From: a virus | Direction: 5' to 3' (one strand) | DNA: 25,366 nucleotides | IMG/VR virus record: IMGVR_UViG_3300042907_000813 | Coordinates: 1 to 25,366 of that record | In this document: one piece after another, positions 1-6,546 of the stretch | Layout of the letters: each line of letters begins with the position of its first letter | How positions within the stretch are numbered: the stretch's first letter is position 1 | The notes under the pieces: generated by a model | Seen by the model: only the letters and a program-made list of their open reading frames with translations | Database searches by the model: none | What the model was told of the DNA's origin: nothing | Position numbers and translations under genes: made by a program

Positions 1-140
1 AAATCATACATAAAGATGGTAAAGAGTTGAAGGATAGTAAAACCTGCTATTTTCAAACCGAAGACCACGCTCAAAAGTATATTGCCCGTAACAAATTTAA
101 GAAGAAAGATTACACTATTATCTACAAAAACGAACAATGA
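1..140 (+). CDS. C-terminal end of an unknown phage protein (5' cut by window)
   Basis: The frame is open from base 3 to the TGA at 138-140, giving 45 residues that end in a lysine-rich tail (KKKDYTIIYKNEQ). The stop overlaps the ATG of the next gene (ATGA at 137-140), the junction style used throughout the window, which supports this as a real gene end. The start lies outside the window and no family can be recognised. Confidence 0.7.
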   Translation, partial: IIHKDGKELKDSKTCYFQTEDHAQKYIARNKFKKKDYTIIYKNEQ

Positions 141-1195
141 CCAATCATAATTATGCAAACAAAGACAAAAATATGAAGAGAGTTTTAATTACTGGTGGTG
201 CCGGATTCATTGCTCATCATCTTATTGGAAGAATTCTTTCAAATACTGATTGGGATATTGTCACTCTTGATCGATTAGATTATAGTGGTAATCTGAATCG
301 TCTTCACGATCTTATGCTTTCTTTTCCTGAGGATGTTAGAAAGCGAGTTAAGATTGTGCATCACGATCTAAAAGCAGAATTAAATCCCCTTGTTCGTAGC
401 GAAATTGGGCAGGTTAATTATATTCTACACCTTGCTGCTGGTTCTCACGTTGATCGTAGTATCGAATATCCTATGGAGTTTGTACTTGATAATGTAGTGG
501 GAACTTGCAACATTCTTGAGTTTGCCCGCACCCAAACCAATCTTGAAAGGTTTGTTTACTTCAGTACCGATGAAGTATTTGGTCCTGCTCCTGACGGGAT
601 TAAGTACAAAGAGAACGATAGGTACAACTCTACAAACCCCTACAGTGCATCTAAAGCGGGCGGTGAGGAACTTGCCGTGGCATATGAGAATACCTATGGA
701 CTGCCTGTTTACATCACTCATACGATGAATGTATTTGGTGAGCGTCAGCATCCAGAGAAGTACATTCCTATGTGCATTCGCAAGATTCGTGATGGAGAAA
801 CTGTAACCATTCACAGTGATAGCACAAGAACCATTCCCGGTTCACGTCATTACATTCATGCCGAGGATGTTTCGGATGCGATTCTATTTCTTGTGAACTA
901 TCAAGGAACCTTTGAACCTACTTGGGGAAATGCTAAGTGCCCTAAATTTAATATTGTGGGTGCAGAGGAACTGAATAATCTTGAACTTGCTCAGATTATT
1001 GCTAATGCTCAAGGTAAAGAACTCAAATATGAATTGGTTGATTTCCATTCTTCCCGTCCTGGGCACGATTTGCGTTATGCTCTGGATGGTGATAAAATGA
1101 AGCAACTGGGATGGGTTCCTGCAAAATCAGTTCGGGAACGCATTGCAGACGTTACTAATTGGACTCTCAACAATAACAGGTGGATTACTCTATGA
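137..1195 (+). CDS. NAD-dependent nucleotide-sugar epimerase/dehydratase (dTDP-glucose 4,6-dehydratase-like)
   Basis: This is a 352-residue short-chain (extended SDR) enzyme, near the usual family length. A Rossmann nucleotide-binding motif TGGAGFIA lies at residues 19-26; the last glycine of the usual GxxGxxG is alanine here. STDEVFG (143-149) contains the Thr-Asp-Glu triad typical of 4,6-dehydratases, and YSASK (169-173) supplies the catalytic Tyr and Lys. RQHPEKYIP (203-211) and SRPGHDLRYALD (306-317) are RmlB-like substrate-side motifs. The likely reaction is NAD-dependent conversion of a nucleotide sugar, perhaps for surface-glycan or DNA-sugar chemistry. The ATG at 137 overlaps the previous stop. 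The ATG at 173 (MKRVLITGG) is the more family-like start, and neither has a strong ribosome-binding site. The family is clear; the exact substrate is inferred. Confidence 0.88.
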   Translation: MTNHNYANKDKNMKRVLITGGAGFIAHHLIGRILSNTDWDIVTLDRLDYSGNLNRLHDLMLSFPEDVRKRVKIVHHDLKAELNPLVRSEIGQVNYILHLAAGSHVDRSIEYPMEFVLDNVVGTCNILEFARTQTNLERFVYFSTDEVFGPAPDGIKYKENDRYNSTNPYSASKAGGEELAVAYENTYGLPVYITHTMNVFGERQHPEKYIPMCIRKIRDGETVTIHSDSTRTIPGSRHYIHAEDVSDAILFLVNYQGTFEPTWGNAKCPKFNIVGAEELNNLELAQIIANAQGKELKYELVDFHSSRPGHDLRYALDGDKMKQLGWVPAKSVRERIADVTNWTLNNNRWITL

Positions 1196-1374
1196 CAAAT
1201 CGTACTTTTACAGATAAAAACGAAAATCAATGGGAATGGGAAGAAACTCCAGAAACTATTGAGGAACTTAAGCAACTTCACGAAACGGTACAGAAAGTAA
1301 ATGAAGAAAGTAACTTTGCTGGGAACTATCAAGGTCCTCTTTATGCTCCTCATCCTGATTTGAAAAATGGATAG
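1192..1374 (+). CDS. Small unknown phage protein, 60 aa
   Basis: An acidic, Glu/Asn-rich protein containing WEWEETPETIEELKQL (residues 14-29), a probable amphipathic helix. The ATG at 1192 overlaps the previous TGA (ATGA); an upstream in-frame ATG at 1180 would overlap the dehydratase more and is less likely. No family is recognised. Confidence 0.75.
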   Translation: MTNRTFTDKNENQWEWEETPETIEELKQLHETVQKVNEESNFAGNYQGPLYAPHPDLKNG

Positions 1375-1573
1375 AACACTGATTGATGATTGCTTCTATG
1401 TTGAAGCAAAGAAGTGGGGAACTTGGGACTCCTATAATAGAGATGGTAAGTGTTTAATTACTTCTCCAACTGAGCAAACTTGTATTGATGCCACAAGGTT
1501 CTATCTTAAAGGTCTTCAAGAAGGATTTGAAGAAGTAAAAATCCATCAGGGAACTGTTGATGGAAAACTCTGA
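1367..1573 (+). CDS. Small unknown phage protein, 68 aa
   Basis: Starts eight bases before the end of the previous gene (ATGGATAG), as expected for translational coupling. Aromatic residues and two cysteines are spread through it, and WGTWDSYNRDGKC suggests a small mixed alpha/beta fold. The role is unknown. Confidence 0.75.
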   Translation: MDRTLIDDCFYVEAKKWGTWDSYNRDGKCLITSPTEQTCIDATRFYLKGLQEGFEEVKIHQGTVDGKL

Positions 1574-1724
1574 TTATCCATATCATATTTTAGACCCTAC
1601 CACACCCTGGTATGAGTTTCTGGCATATTGTGAAATATGTCATCAACTAAATGTACCAAATCAACCAAGTGTTGGTAGATTTTTAGCATATCGTCGTTAT
1701 TTAAAAGAAGTTGGAGTTTTGTAA
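1560..1724 (+). CDS. Small unknown phage protein, 54 aa
   Basis: ATG at 1560 to TAA at 1722-1724, overlapping the previous gene by 14 bases and sharing TAATG with the next. It is rich in Tyr and Pro and ends in a basic stretch (RFLAYRRYLKE). The tight packing on both sides is the main evidence that this short frame is used. No family is recognised. Confidence 0.7.
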   Translation: MENSDYPYHILDPTTPWYEFLAYCEICHQLNVPNQPSVGRFLAYRRYLKEVGVL

Positions 1725-1936
1725 TGAGTGACCCAAATTGGTTTCAGAAGAAGTGGGGAACTCCGGAAGTACCCACAGATATTTTATTCAGAAAAATAGA
1801 AGAACTTGAGCAGCGTATTCTAAAGTTAGAGGATGAAAACATTTCAACCACAAATGAACTTTATCGTCTTCAAAACTCATTGGATGCTCGTATAGATATT
1901 CTTGTAGAAAAATGTGGATGTATTAACGATGTATGA
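1724..1936 (+). CDS. Small coiled-coil phage protein, 70 aa
   Basis: Begins MSDPNWFQKKWGTPE, followed by a leucine-heptad helix from about residue 24 to 63 (RKIEELEQRILKLEDEN and on) that should form a coiled coil, then a short Cys-Gly-Cys tail. The start shares TAATG with the preceding stop. Probably a small oligomeric accessory protein; function unknown. Confidence 0.75.
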   Translation: MSDPNWFQKKWGTPEVPTDILFRKIEELEQRILKLEDENISTTNELYRLQNSLDARIDILVEKCGCINDV

Positions 1937-2126
1937 AACTCTCACAGAATTTGAACGAACTCTTGCTAGGTTTGGCGATAAAGTCGGACTCATTGCAGGA
2001 CTTGAAATCTCAGATAAAATCACGCCAGAAGAAGCTTATCAGCAAATCAAGGAACTTTACAAAGAACTTAAGAGCCTCCGTAAGAAAGAAAAATCTGACT
2101 GGGATGGAGACTACTACCCAAACTAG
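1929..2126 (+). CDS. Small helical phage protein, 65 aa
   Basis: The ATG at 1929 overlaps the previous gene by eight bases; a GTG at 1914 in the same frame is a longer alternative. The charged helical body (KITPEEAYQQIKELYKELK) and acidic aromatic end (DWDGDYYPN) fit a genuine small phage protein. The overlapping frame from 1933 is not used over this stretch; only its 3' part is a gene. Function unknown. Confidence 0.7.
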   Translation: MYETLTEFERTLARFGDKVGLIAGLEISDKITPEEAYQQIKELYKELKSLRKKEKSDWDGDYYPN

Positions 2127-2250
2127 GATTTGTTCCAAATGTGGTGAAGAGAAACCACTTGACTCAGAGCACTATCAGGTGGTAAAATCATTTAAACACG
2201 GTTATTCTTATTATTGTAATGAGTGCAACAAACCCAAACCAAGAGATTGA
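2104..2250 (+). CDS. Small zinc-ribbon protein, 48 aa
   Basis: Two CxxC pairs, Cys10/Cys13 (CSKC) and Cys38/Cys41 (CNEC), about 25 residues apart form a likely single zinc site. The segment CSKCGEEKPLDSEHY resembles the zinc-ribbon N-terminus of phage HNH endonucleases, but no HNH catalytic part follows, so this is either a stand-alone ribbon or a relic. It overlaps the previous gene by 23 bases and the next by 32. DNA or protein binding is inferred. Confidence 0.7.
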   Translation: METTTQTRICSKCGEEKPLDSEHYQVVKSFKHGYSYYCNECNKPKPRD

Positions 2251-2401
2251 TACTTTTAGAGTAATTCAAAATGAAGATGGTTCTTTTTCGGCAGAATGGG
2301 ACAAAAATGACCCTAAATGGTGCTTTCTTAACAACTTGACGAGCAAGGAAATTCAGATTATAATGGAACAAGCAATCAAGGACTTTAATAATGGACTTTG
2401 A
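2219..2401 (+). CDS. Small unknown phage protein, 60 aa
   Basis: Contains FRVIQNEDGSFSAEWDKNDP, a beta-hairpin-like pattern often seen in small phage proteins, then an amphipathic helix (TSKEIQIIMEQAIKDF). It overlaps both neighbours. No family can be named. Confidence 0.7.
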   Translation: MSATNPNQEIDTFRVIQNEDGSFSAEWDKNDPKWCFLNNLTSKEIQIIMEQAIKDFNNGL

Positions 2402-3206
2402 CTACAAGAAGCATTCTCTTGAAAGACTTGAAGAGTGGATGAATGATACTCTTTTGTCTTCGGAGGCATCTTCACAAGAAATATATGATGTAATTAAAAA
2501 AGCAACCGAAGAAAACTATCATTATTTCAAACATCACACAGAACGATGCTATGAACTTCTGGCACTCCTGAATGGTAATGGTAAAGGACACATTCAAGCA
2601 TATGATGAGTATGCCAGAGAGTGGGAGACTGATAAGACTGTTGTTGCCGGTAAAGAAGAGAATACTGCCTTTTTTAATGTTGATACGGCAGGAAATATGA
2701 CTCCTTCTTATATTTCTCCAGTCACCTGCGATAAAGATGACCAGTCACCTGAATGTAAAGGTGCCTGGAATAACTTTTGGGACTCAGAAGAAGTAAGTGA
2801 TGATTGTATGCCTCCTTGGGGACATAGTGATATGGAAGCACTTTCAAGACCAGATTGGCATCGCAAGATAATGCCAAGTGCGACTCAAAGCGATGTAGAT
2901 AAAGTGAAGAAGTGGGTTCTTCCAGTTGAAGAACTTGGAGAGATGCAATTCATCACTTTTCCCGATGACCTATTAGAAGCAGCAAATCTCAAAGAAGGAG
3001 ACCAAATTGAATGGGTGGACAAGGGAGATGGTAGTTTTCTTCTTAAAAAATCTTGGAGTGATCCATACCGAGATAAAATGCTTGCTGCTGGATATAAAAT
3101 GGTAGATGGGGTGTGGACTCTGAAAAAAGTTCCACAAACTTATGATGAAATGATTACCGCAGGATATACAATGACTGATGATGGATTCTGGATTAAGGAG
3201 AATTGA
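2391..3206 (+). CDS. Unknown phage protein with AbrB/MazE-like segment and C-terminal repeats, 271 aa
   Basis: Residues 1-60 are helical and acidic. Residues about 184-220 (FITFPDDLLEAANLKEGDQI and on, ending in LLKK) follow the pattern of SpoVT/AbrB swapped-hairpin DNA-binding domains: a P-D-LL-A-L-GD-I-W layout and a closing Lys. Two related copies of about 20 residues follow: YRDKMLAAGYKMVDGVW (226-242) and YDEMITAGYTMTDDGFW (251-267), each a helix plus a Trp-ended hairpin. The middle is Cys/Trp-rich without a known domain. A role as DNA-binding regulator is inferred from the AbrB-like part only. Confidence 0.7.
   Translation: MDFDYKKHSLERLEEWMNDTLLSSEASSQEIYDVIKKATEENYHYFKHHTERCYELLALLNGNGKGHIQAYDEYAREWETDKTVVAGKEENTAFFNVDTAGNMTPSYISPVTCDKDDQSPECKGAWNNFWDSEEVSDDCMPPWGHSDMEALSRPDWHRKIMPSATQSDVDKVKKWVLPVEELGEMQFITFPDDLLEAANLKEGDQIEWVDKGDGSFLLKKSWSDPYRDKMLAAGYKMVDGVWTLKKVPQTYDEMITAGYTMTDDGFWIKEN
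3195..3200 (+). promoter_or_regulatory. Shine-Dalgarno site AAGGAG
   Basis: AAGGAG ends seven bases before the ATG at 3208 and lies inside the last codons of the preceding gene. It decides the start of the 77-residue protein; an in-frame ATG at 3178 has no such site. Confidence 0.75.
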
Positions 3207-3207
3207 A

Positions 3208-3441
3208 ATGGCACTATCTAAATCAGTTGAAGAATCACTTAAAGAAGCAGAAGCATCACTAAGGAATGCACTTGCCTTCGCAGCAAGACAAGAACGCCCA
3301 ATGGTTTGTAGTGTGGTTGCGGATATGATTTCACGAATTGACACTCTGATGCATACTGATGCGATGCTAGATAAACTGGAAAATCGTAAACCGGGAGACT
3401 CTGGTTTCTTTGGAACTATCTTTGGAACTGGCGATGACTGA
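3208..3441 (+). CDS. Small helical phage protein, 77 aa
   Basis: An alanine-rich helical protein (SVEESLKEAEASLRNALAF) with a second helix around residues 31-51 and a glycine/phenylalanine tail (GDSGFFGTIFGTGDD). The start is fixed by a strong Shine-Dalgarno sequence. It overlaps the next gene by eight bases. Function unknown. Confidence 0.78.
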   Translation: MALSKSVEESLKEAEASLRNALAFAARQERPMVCSVVADMISRIDTLMHTDAMLDKLENRKPGDSGFFGTIFGTGDD

Positions 3442-3805
3442 ACCTAACGAATTTGGTAAGGCACTACAAGAATGGTGGGATTCTGAATCTTGTAAACAAC
3501 TTCAAAAAGAAAGTGAAGAGGCAAAACAACGAGCAGTAGGAAAGTACTTTATGCTTTCCGAATCAGACAAACTTGATATGGTTCAGGCAATCTGCCATAT
3601 TATGTGTAAGGCAGAGAAAGAAGGAACCAGTCACAGAGGATTAATGGATGAACTTGGCATTTATCCTACTGGGTTCTGGGTTGATGGTCTGATGGAAGTT
3701 CATAATGCCCTGTGGTCTTATTATCATGACCAAAAGAAAGAAAAAGAACTCAAAGATGATTTGGATGCTTTAGAAAAGTTTACAGAAAACAAAAGAGATT
3801 ATTAA
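3434..3805 (+). CDS. Unknown phage protein, 123 aa
   Basis: An all-helical, charged protein beginning MTEPNEFGKALQEWWDSE; the middle holds LMDELGIYPTGFWVDGLMEV and the end is a long Lys/Glu helix that may coil. The ATG at 3434 overlaps the preceding stop; a TTG at 3410 is in frame but less convincing. It closes the first run of overlapping genes, since 57 bases without a gene follow. Confidence 0.75.
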   Translation: MTEPNEFGKALQEWWDSESCKQLQKESEEAKQRAVGKYFMLSESDKLDMVQAICHIMCKAEKEGTSHRGLMDELGIYPTGFWVDGLMEVHNALWSYYHDQKKEKELKDDLDALEKFTENKRDY

Positions 3806-3823
3806 GTTTCTACATAATAGTAA

Positions 3824-3843
3824 AGGATTTGTGTTAAAATCCT
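3824..3843. repeat. Perfect 7-bp inverted repeat in intergenic gap
   Basis: AGGATTT (3824-3830), loop GTGTTA, then AAATCCT (3837-3843). There is no T-run, so it is a poor terminator. A -10-like TAAAAT (3835-3840) overlaps the right arm, so it could be an operator or leader hairpin for the gene at 3863. Confidence 0.5.
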
Positions 3844-3862
3844 AACATTCCAATTTAATGAA

Positions 3863-4060
3863 ATGACACTTTCCAAAACAAGCGCAGACTATCTCACTAA
3901 AGAAGAGTGGAACGAGCTGAATGCTTTGAGAGAAGCAATTAATTACGATCCAAGTCAAGTTTGCCCTCAAAAAATGGAAAAATTCACCGAACTGTTTGTA
4001 AGGTCACTGTACGGTAAAGGTGACTGTGTATCCTCACAAACAGAACCAACAAATTATTAA
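3863..4060 (+). CDS. Small unknown phage protein, 65 aa
   Basis: First gene after a 57-base gap, and it has no clear ribosome-binding site. It contains LTKEEWNELNALREAINYD, a probable helix, and two or three cysteines towards the end. The late-promoter-like motif before cp12 starts directly after its stop. No family is recognised. Confidence 0.7.
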   Translation: MTLSKTSADYLTKEEWNELNALREAINYDPSQVCPQKMEKFTELFVRSLYGKGDCVSSQTEPTNY

Positions 4061-4068
4061 AATAAATA
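4061..4068 (+). promoter_or_regulatory. T4-type late promoter candidate AATAAATA before cp12
   Basis: AATAAATACTACAA starts at 4061, just after a TAA stop and 31 bases before the cp12 ATG. T4-like cyanophage late promoters are known as NATAAATA. A closely similar CTAAATACTACAA occurs at 21202. Assignment rests on the motif and position only. Confidence 0.5.
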
Positions 4069-4091
4069 CTACAACTAATTTAACAAGTCCT

Positions 4092-4304
4092 ATGGGCAAT
4101 ATAGATCAACATATTGAAAGGGATAAACAAGTTCTTGATGACCCCACTATCTCTCCACAAACACGTCGCCATACTGCAGAAGAATTAGAAGCACTACAAG
4201 TGTATAAGCAGCATCATCCAGAAGATGACCACGACCCCACACCTTTGGAACTTTATTGCGATGCTCATCCTGATGCACTAGAATGTAGATTTTACGACGA
4301 TTGA
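4092..4304 (+). CDS. cp12: CP12-like Calvin-cycle regulator (auxiliary metabolic gene)
   Basis: A 70-residue protein whose C-terminus, LELYCDAHPDALECRFYDD (residues 52-70), matches the CP12 signature: a Cys pair eight residues apart inside an acidic end. AEELEALQVYK (29-39) matches the preceding helix. In cyanobacteria CP12 ties glyceraldehyde-3-phosphate dehydrogenase and phosphoribulokinase into an inactive complex. Cyanophage copies are thought to shut down carbon fixation and push carbon through the pentose phosphate pathway during infection. Only the C-terminal pair (Cys56, Cys65) is present; the N-terminal pair of many host CP12 proteins is missing. The ATG at 4092 is preferred over a longer in-frame ATG at 4020 because family similarity begins there. 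This gene is the main evidence for a cyanobacterial host. Confidence 0.9.
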   Translation: MGNIDQHIERDKQVLDDPTISPQTRRHTAEELEALQVYKQHHPEDDHDPTPLELYCDAHPDALECRFYDD

Positions 4305-4387
4305 GGACAGTTCCTGAAGTGGCACAAGAGACCTTGTAGGACGCCTTGGATGCCCTATAATAACAAGGTAATCAACAAACGCCCTCA
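4304..4387 (+). promoter_or_regulatory. Promoter cassette A
   Basis: TGGCAC at 4320-4325 and TATAAT at 4356-4361 (36 bases start to start), then leader ACAAGGTAATCAAC and the ATG at 4388. GGATGCCC touches the -10 box as in other cassettes. ACCTTGT (4331-4337) and ACAAGGT (4363-4369) form a 7-bp inverted repeat across the -10 region, found only in this copy. Confidence 0.7.
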
Positions 4388-4774
4388 ATGGCAACCCGCG
4401 CTCGCATCGGTCTTGAACTTGCCGATGGTTCTATTCTTTCTGCCTACCACCACTGGGACGGTTATGAGTCCTGGTTGGGTCGCATTCTGAAGACTCACTA
4501 CAACAGCAAAGAACTTGCTGCCGAACTGATTGACGGTGGTGATATGTCTGTTGCTTGGAACGATAACAATCAACCCGAGTATTACTCTGCCCGTGGTGAA
4601 GATTGCCCTCCTCGCCTTGATGCTGACCTCTGCGAGTATCTTCTTCCTGACAACAGCGAAGAGTATGCTTATGTCTTCCGCAATGGTGAATGGGTGTGCT
4701 ATAATATGAATCAGTTTGAAGATGATAAACTCCCCGAAATTGTTGAAATCCCCTCTGGCGCTCTTGCTGTTTGA
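4388..4774 (+). CDS. Conserved phage protein of unknown function, 128 aa
   Basis: Opens MATRARIGLELADGSILSAY followed by HHWDGYESWLGRIL, a pattern I recognise from many phage hypothetical proteins. DGGDMSVAW, GEDCPPR and NGEWVCYNMNQFE follow. It is first in the operon driven by cassette A. The HHWDGY and GEDCPPR motifs suggest a compact fold with possible catalytic or metal residues, but no activity is known to me. Confidence 0.8.
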   Translation: MATRARIGLELADGSILSAYHHWDGYESWLGRILKTHYNSKELAAELIDGGDMSVAWNDNNQPEYYSARGEDCPPRLDADLCEYLLPDNSEEYAYVFRNGEWVCYNMNQFEDDKLPEIVEIPSGALAV

Positions 4775-4777
4775 CTT

Positions 4778-5101
4778 ATGAAATATTCTATAGAAGGAAT
4801 TGAAGACTGGATTCGCAATCAAGTTTCAAATCCAGAAGCAAATCCAACTTTTAATCGTAGTTGGTATAAGTATGCAAAAGAATGCCCTCAATGGAGGAAC
4901 GTTCTTTCATATGGAGATGCTCCAAACTTTTGCAGATTGACAAAAATTGCTGGAAAAAATATCAATCAGGAGTTTGGATTTGATGTGATTAAACTTCATT
5001 TTTATGGCATATGGAAACATAATGAATTAAAGTCACAGATTAATCAAAATCAATGGGAACAAAATTGGGAAACACATCCTTCTAGTGCTCTTACCGTATG
5101 A
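4778..5101 (+). CDS. Unknown phage protein, 107 aa
   Basis: Starts three bases after the preceding stop. Rich in Trp and Asn (SWYKYAKECPQWRNVL, NQNQWEQNWETHPSSALTV). Its last residues (SALTV) echo those of the previous protein (GALAV). The end overlaps the next ATG. No domain recognised. Confidence 0.75.
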   Translation: MKYSIEGIEDWIRNQVSNPEANPTFNRSWYKYAKECPQWRNVLSYGDAPNFCRLTKIAGKNINQEFGFDVIKLHFYGIWKHNELKSQINQNQWEQNWETHPSSALTV

Positions 5102-5253
5102 TTAATTTCATTTCCGGAACCATCTTTGGTATTATTGTTGCGACGATTGGATTCACTCCAGTTGCTGGTGCCCTAGATGGTATGATGCTCAACCTACAGA
5201 AAACTACTGTAGAAATGAATGCACCTAAACTTCCTCCTCCACAAAAATTCTAA
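5098..5253 (+). CDS. Single-span membrane peptide, 51 aa
   Basis: ATG at 5098 overlaps the previous TGA, and the TAA at 5251-5253 overlaps the next ATG. Residues 3-26 form one hydrophobic segment (FISGTIFGIIVATIGFTPVA), followed by a short tail ending in PPPQKF. The span could be an anchor or an uncleaved signal sequence. Function unknown. Confidence 0.7.
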   Translation: MINFISGTIFGIIVATIGFTPVAGALDGMMLNLQKTTVEMNAPKLPPPQKF

Positions 5254-5879
5254 TGACTTATTCTATTCAACAACCTTATCTTAAAAATCATAAAGTTCAC
5301 GATTTTCATCAATCTCTTGAAAAAGAAAGGCAATCTATTGAAAGAGGAGATCACCTTGCAATTGTCCACCAACTGAATGTTGAGTATCAAAATCGTCATA
5401 ACATTCGCATAGATTTTGATACTTTCGAGGACAATTATGGAGATGATAGTTTCTCTAAGTTTAGAAATAAAGCAGGTGTTGATGCCTCTTTTGATTTGGT
5501 GAGTTGTAAGACGGGGAAAGTTCTTCAGAAAGGATTTACACTCGATTATAAGTTGCGTGATCCAAATGCACCTTGGGATGATTTTCTTGCAGAAATTGTG
5601 AGTCAGGACTTTGGTCTCTACTCTAATAAAATGCCAGTTCCCGGATGGGCACTTTGCAACCACAAGATTAATGATGCTATACTTTACATCCTCCCTTTAC
5701 ATAAAAAAGCAGCACTAGTGCTACGCAAAGAACTGAAGGAAGGACTTGAGAAGAGTAAATTTTCTATGAGAAATAGGAAGTATGCAAAAAACAACGGTTG
5801 GACTACAATTAGTGTTCCTATTGATTGGAGTCGCCTAACTAAGGTATGTCCAAGTACAATAATTTTCAACTATGAATGA
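5253..5879 (+). CDS. Unknown protein, possible PD-(D/E)XK-type nuclease, 208 aa
   Basis: A mixed alpha/beta protein directly upstream of a DNA methyltransferase and overlapping it by eight bases. Asp81 (ASFDLVS) lies 17 residues before FTLDYK, whose Asp98-x-Lys100 could be the (D/E)xK part of a PD-(D/E)XK nuclease core; Glu114 and Gln118 follow. Later segments are HKINDAILYILP (137-148) and NNGWTTISVPIDWSRL (180-195). Pairing with a methyltransferase would fit a restriction-modification-like unit, but this reading depends on spacing of a few residues and may be wrong. Confidence 0.65.
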   Translation: MTYSIQQPYLKNHKVHDFHQSLEKERQSIERGDHLAIVHQLNVEYQNRHNIRIDFDTFEDNYGDDSFSKFRNKAGVDASFDLVSCKTGKVLQKGFTLDYKLRDPNAPWDDFLAEIVSQDFGLYSNKMPVPGWALCNHKINDAILYILPLHKKAALVLRKELKEGLEKSKFSMRNRKYAKNNGWTTISVPIDWSRLTKVCPSTIIFNYE

Positions 5880-6546
5880 TGTAAAACTTTATAACGATAA
5901 TTGTATGAATGTACTCCCATCACTTGCTGACGGGAGCATTTCGCTTACTCTTACAGATATACCATATGATGAGGTAAATCGTAAGAGTGGTGGATTAAGA
6001 AATCTGGATAAGAGTCACGCAGATATCATTACATTTCCACTGGATGACTTTATCGATGAAGTTGTTCGTGTGACTTCTGGGAGCATTTATATCTTTTGCG
6101 GTTCAGTTCAAGTATCACATATTCGCAGTCGCCTGATAGATCACGGATTATCTGTAAGACACTGTATATGGGAAAAAACCAATCCTTCTCCGATGAATGG
6201 GCAATATATCTGGCTCTCCAGCATAGAGAACTGTGTGTTTGCTAAAAAGTCCGGAGCAGTATTTAATGAGCACTGTAAGTCTGCAGTATGGCGTAATCCT
6301 ATTGAACATTATAAAGACCACCCCACACCTAAACCAGTCAAACTTATGTCAAGGTTGATTGAGGCAAGTTCAAATGTGGGTGATACAGTATTGGATCCTT
6401 GTATGGGAAGTGGTGCGATTGGTGTTGCTGCTAAGCAATGCGGTAGAAACTTCATTGGAATTGAAATGAACGCAGAATATTTTGCAATGACTAAGAACAG
6501 AATCTATGAACAAAGTGAAAGTATTTTGTCCTTTATGGACACTTGA
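5872..6546 (+). CDS. DNA adenine/cytosine-N4 methyltransferase (N6_N4_Mtase family)
   Basis: A 224-residue SAM-dependent DNA methyltransferase with beta-class motif order. The catalytic motif IV TDIPY (28-32) replaces the usual DPPY; HPTPKPVKLM lies at 150-159; and the SAM-binding motif I LDPCMGSGAIGVAA is at 174-187, followed by FIGIEMN (194-200). It transfers a methyl group to an exocyclic amino group of adenine or cytosine; the target site cannot be read from sequence. Ile instead of Pro in motif IV is unusual but keeps Asp, Pro and Tyr. It may protect phage DNA from host or partner nucleases. Its last codons (Asp-Thr-stop) are already part of cassette B. Confidence 0.9.
   Translation: MNDVKLYNDNCMNVLPSLADGSISLTLTDIPYDEVNRKSGGLRNLDKSHADIITFPLDDFIDEVVRVTSGSIYIFCGSVQVSHIRSRLIDHGLSVRHCIWEKTNPSPMNGQYIWLSSIENCVFAKKSGAVFNEHCKSAVWRNPIEHYKDHPTPKPVKLMSRLIEASSNVGDTVLDPCMGSGAIGVAAKQCGRNFIGIEMNAEYFAMTKNRIYEQSESILSFMDT

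Noticed and set aside
1933-2103. 5' part of the open frame ending at 2250
   Set aside because: This stretch is the shadow of the gene at 1929-2126; only the zinc-ribbon part from 2104 looks like protein.
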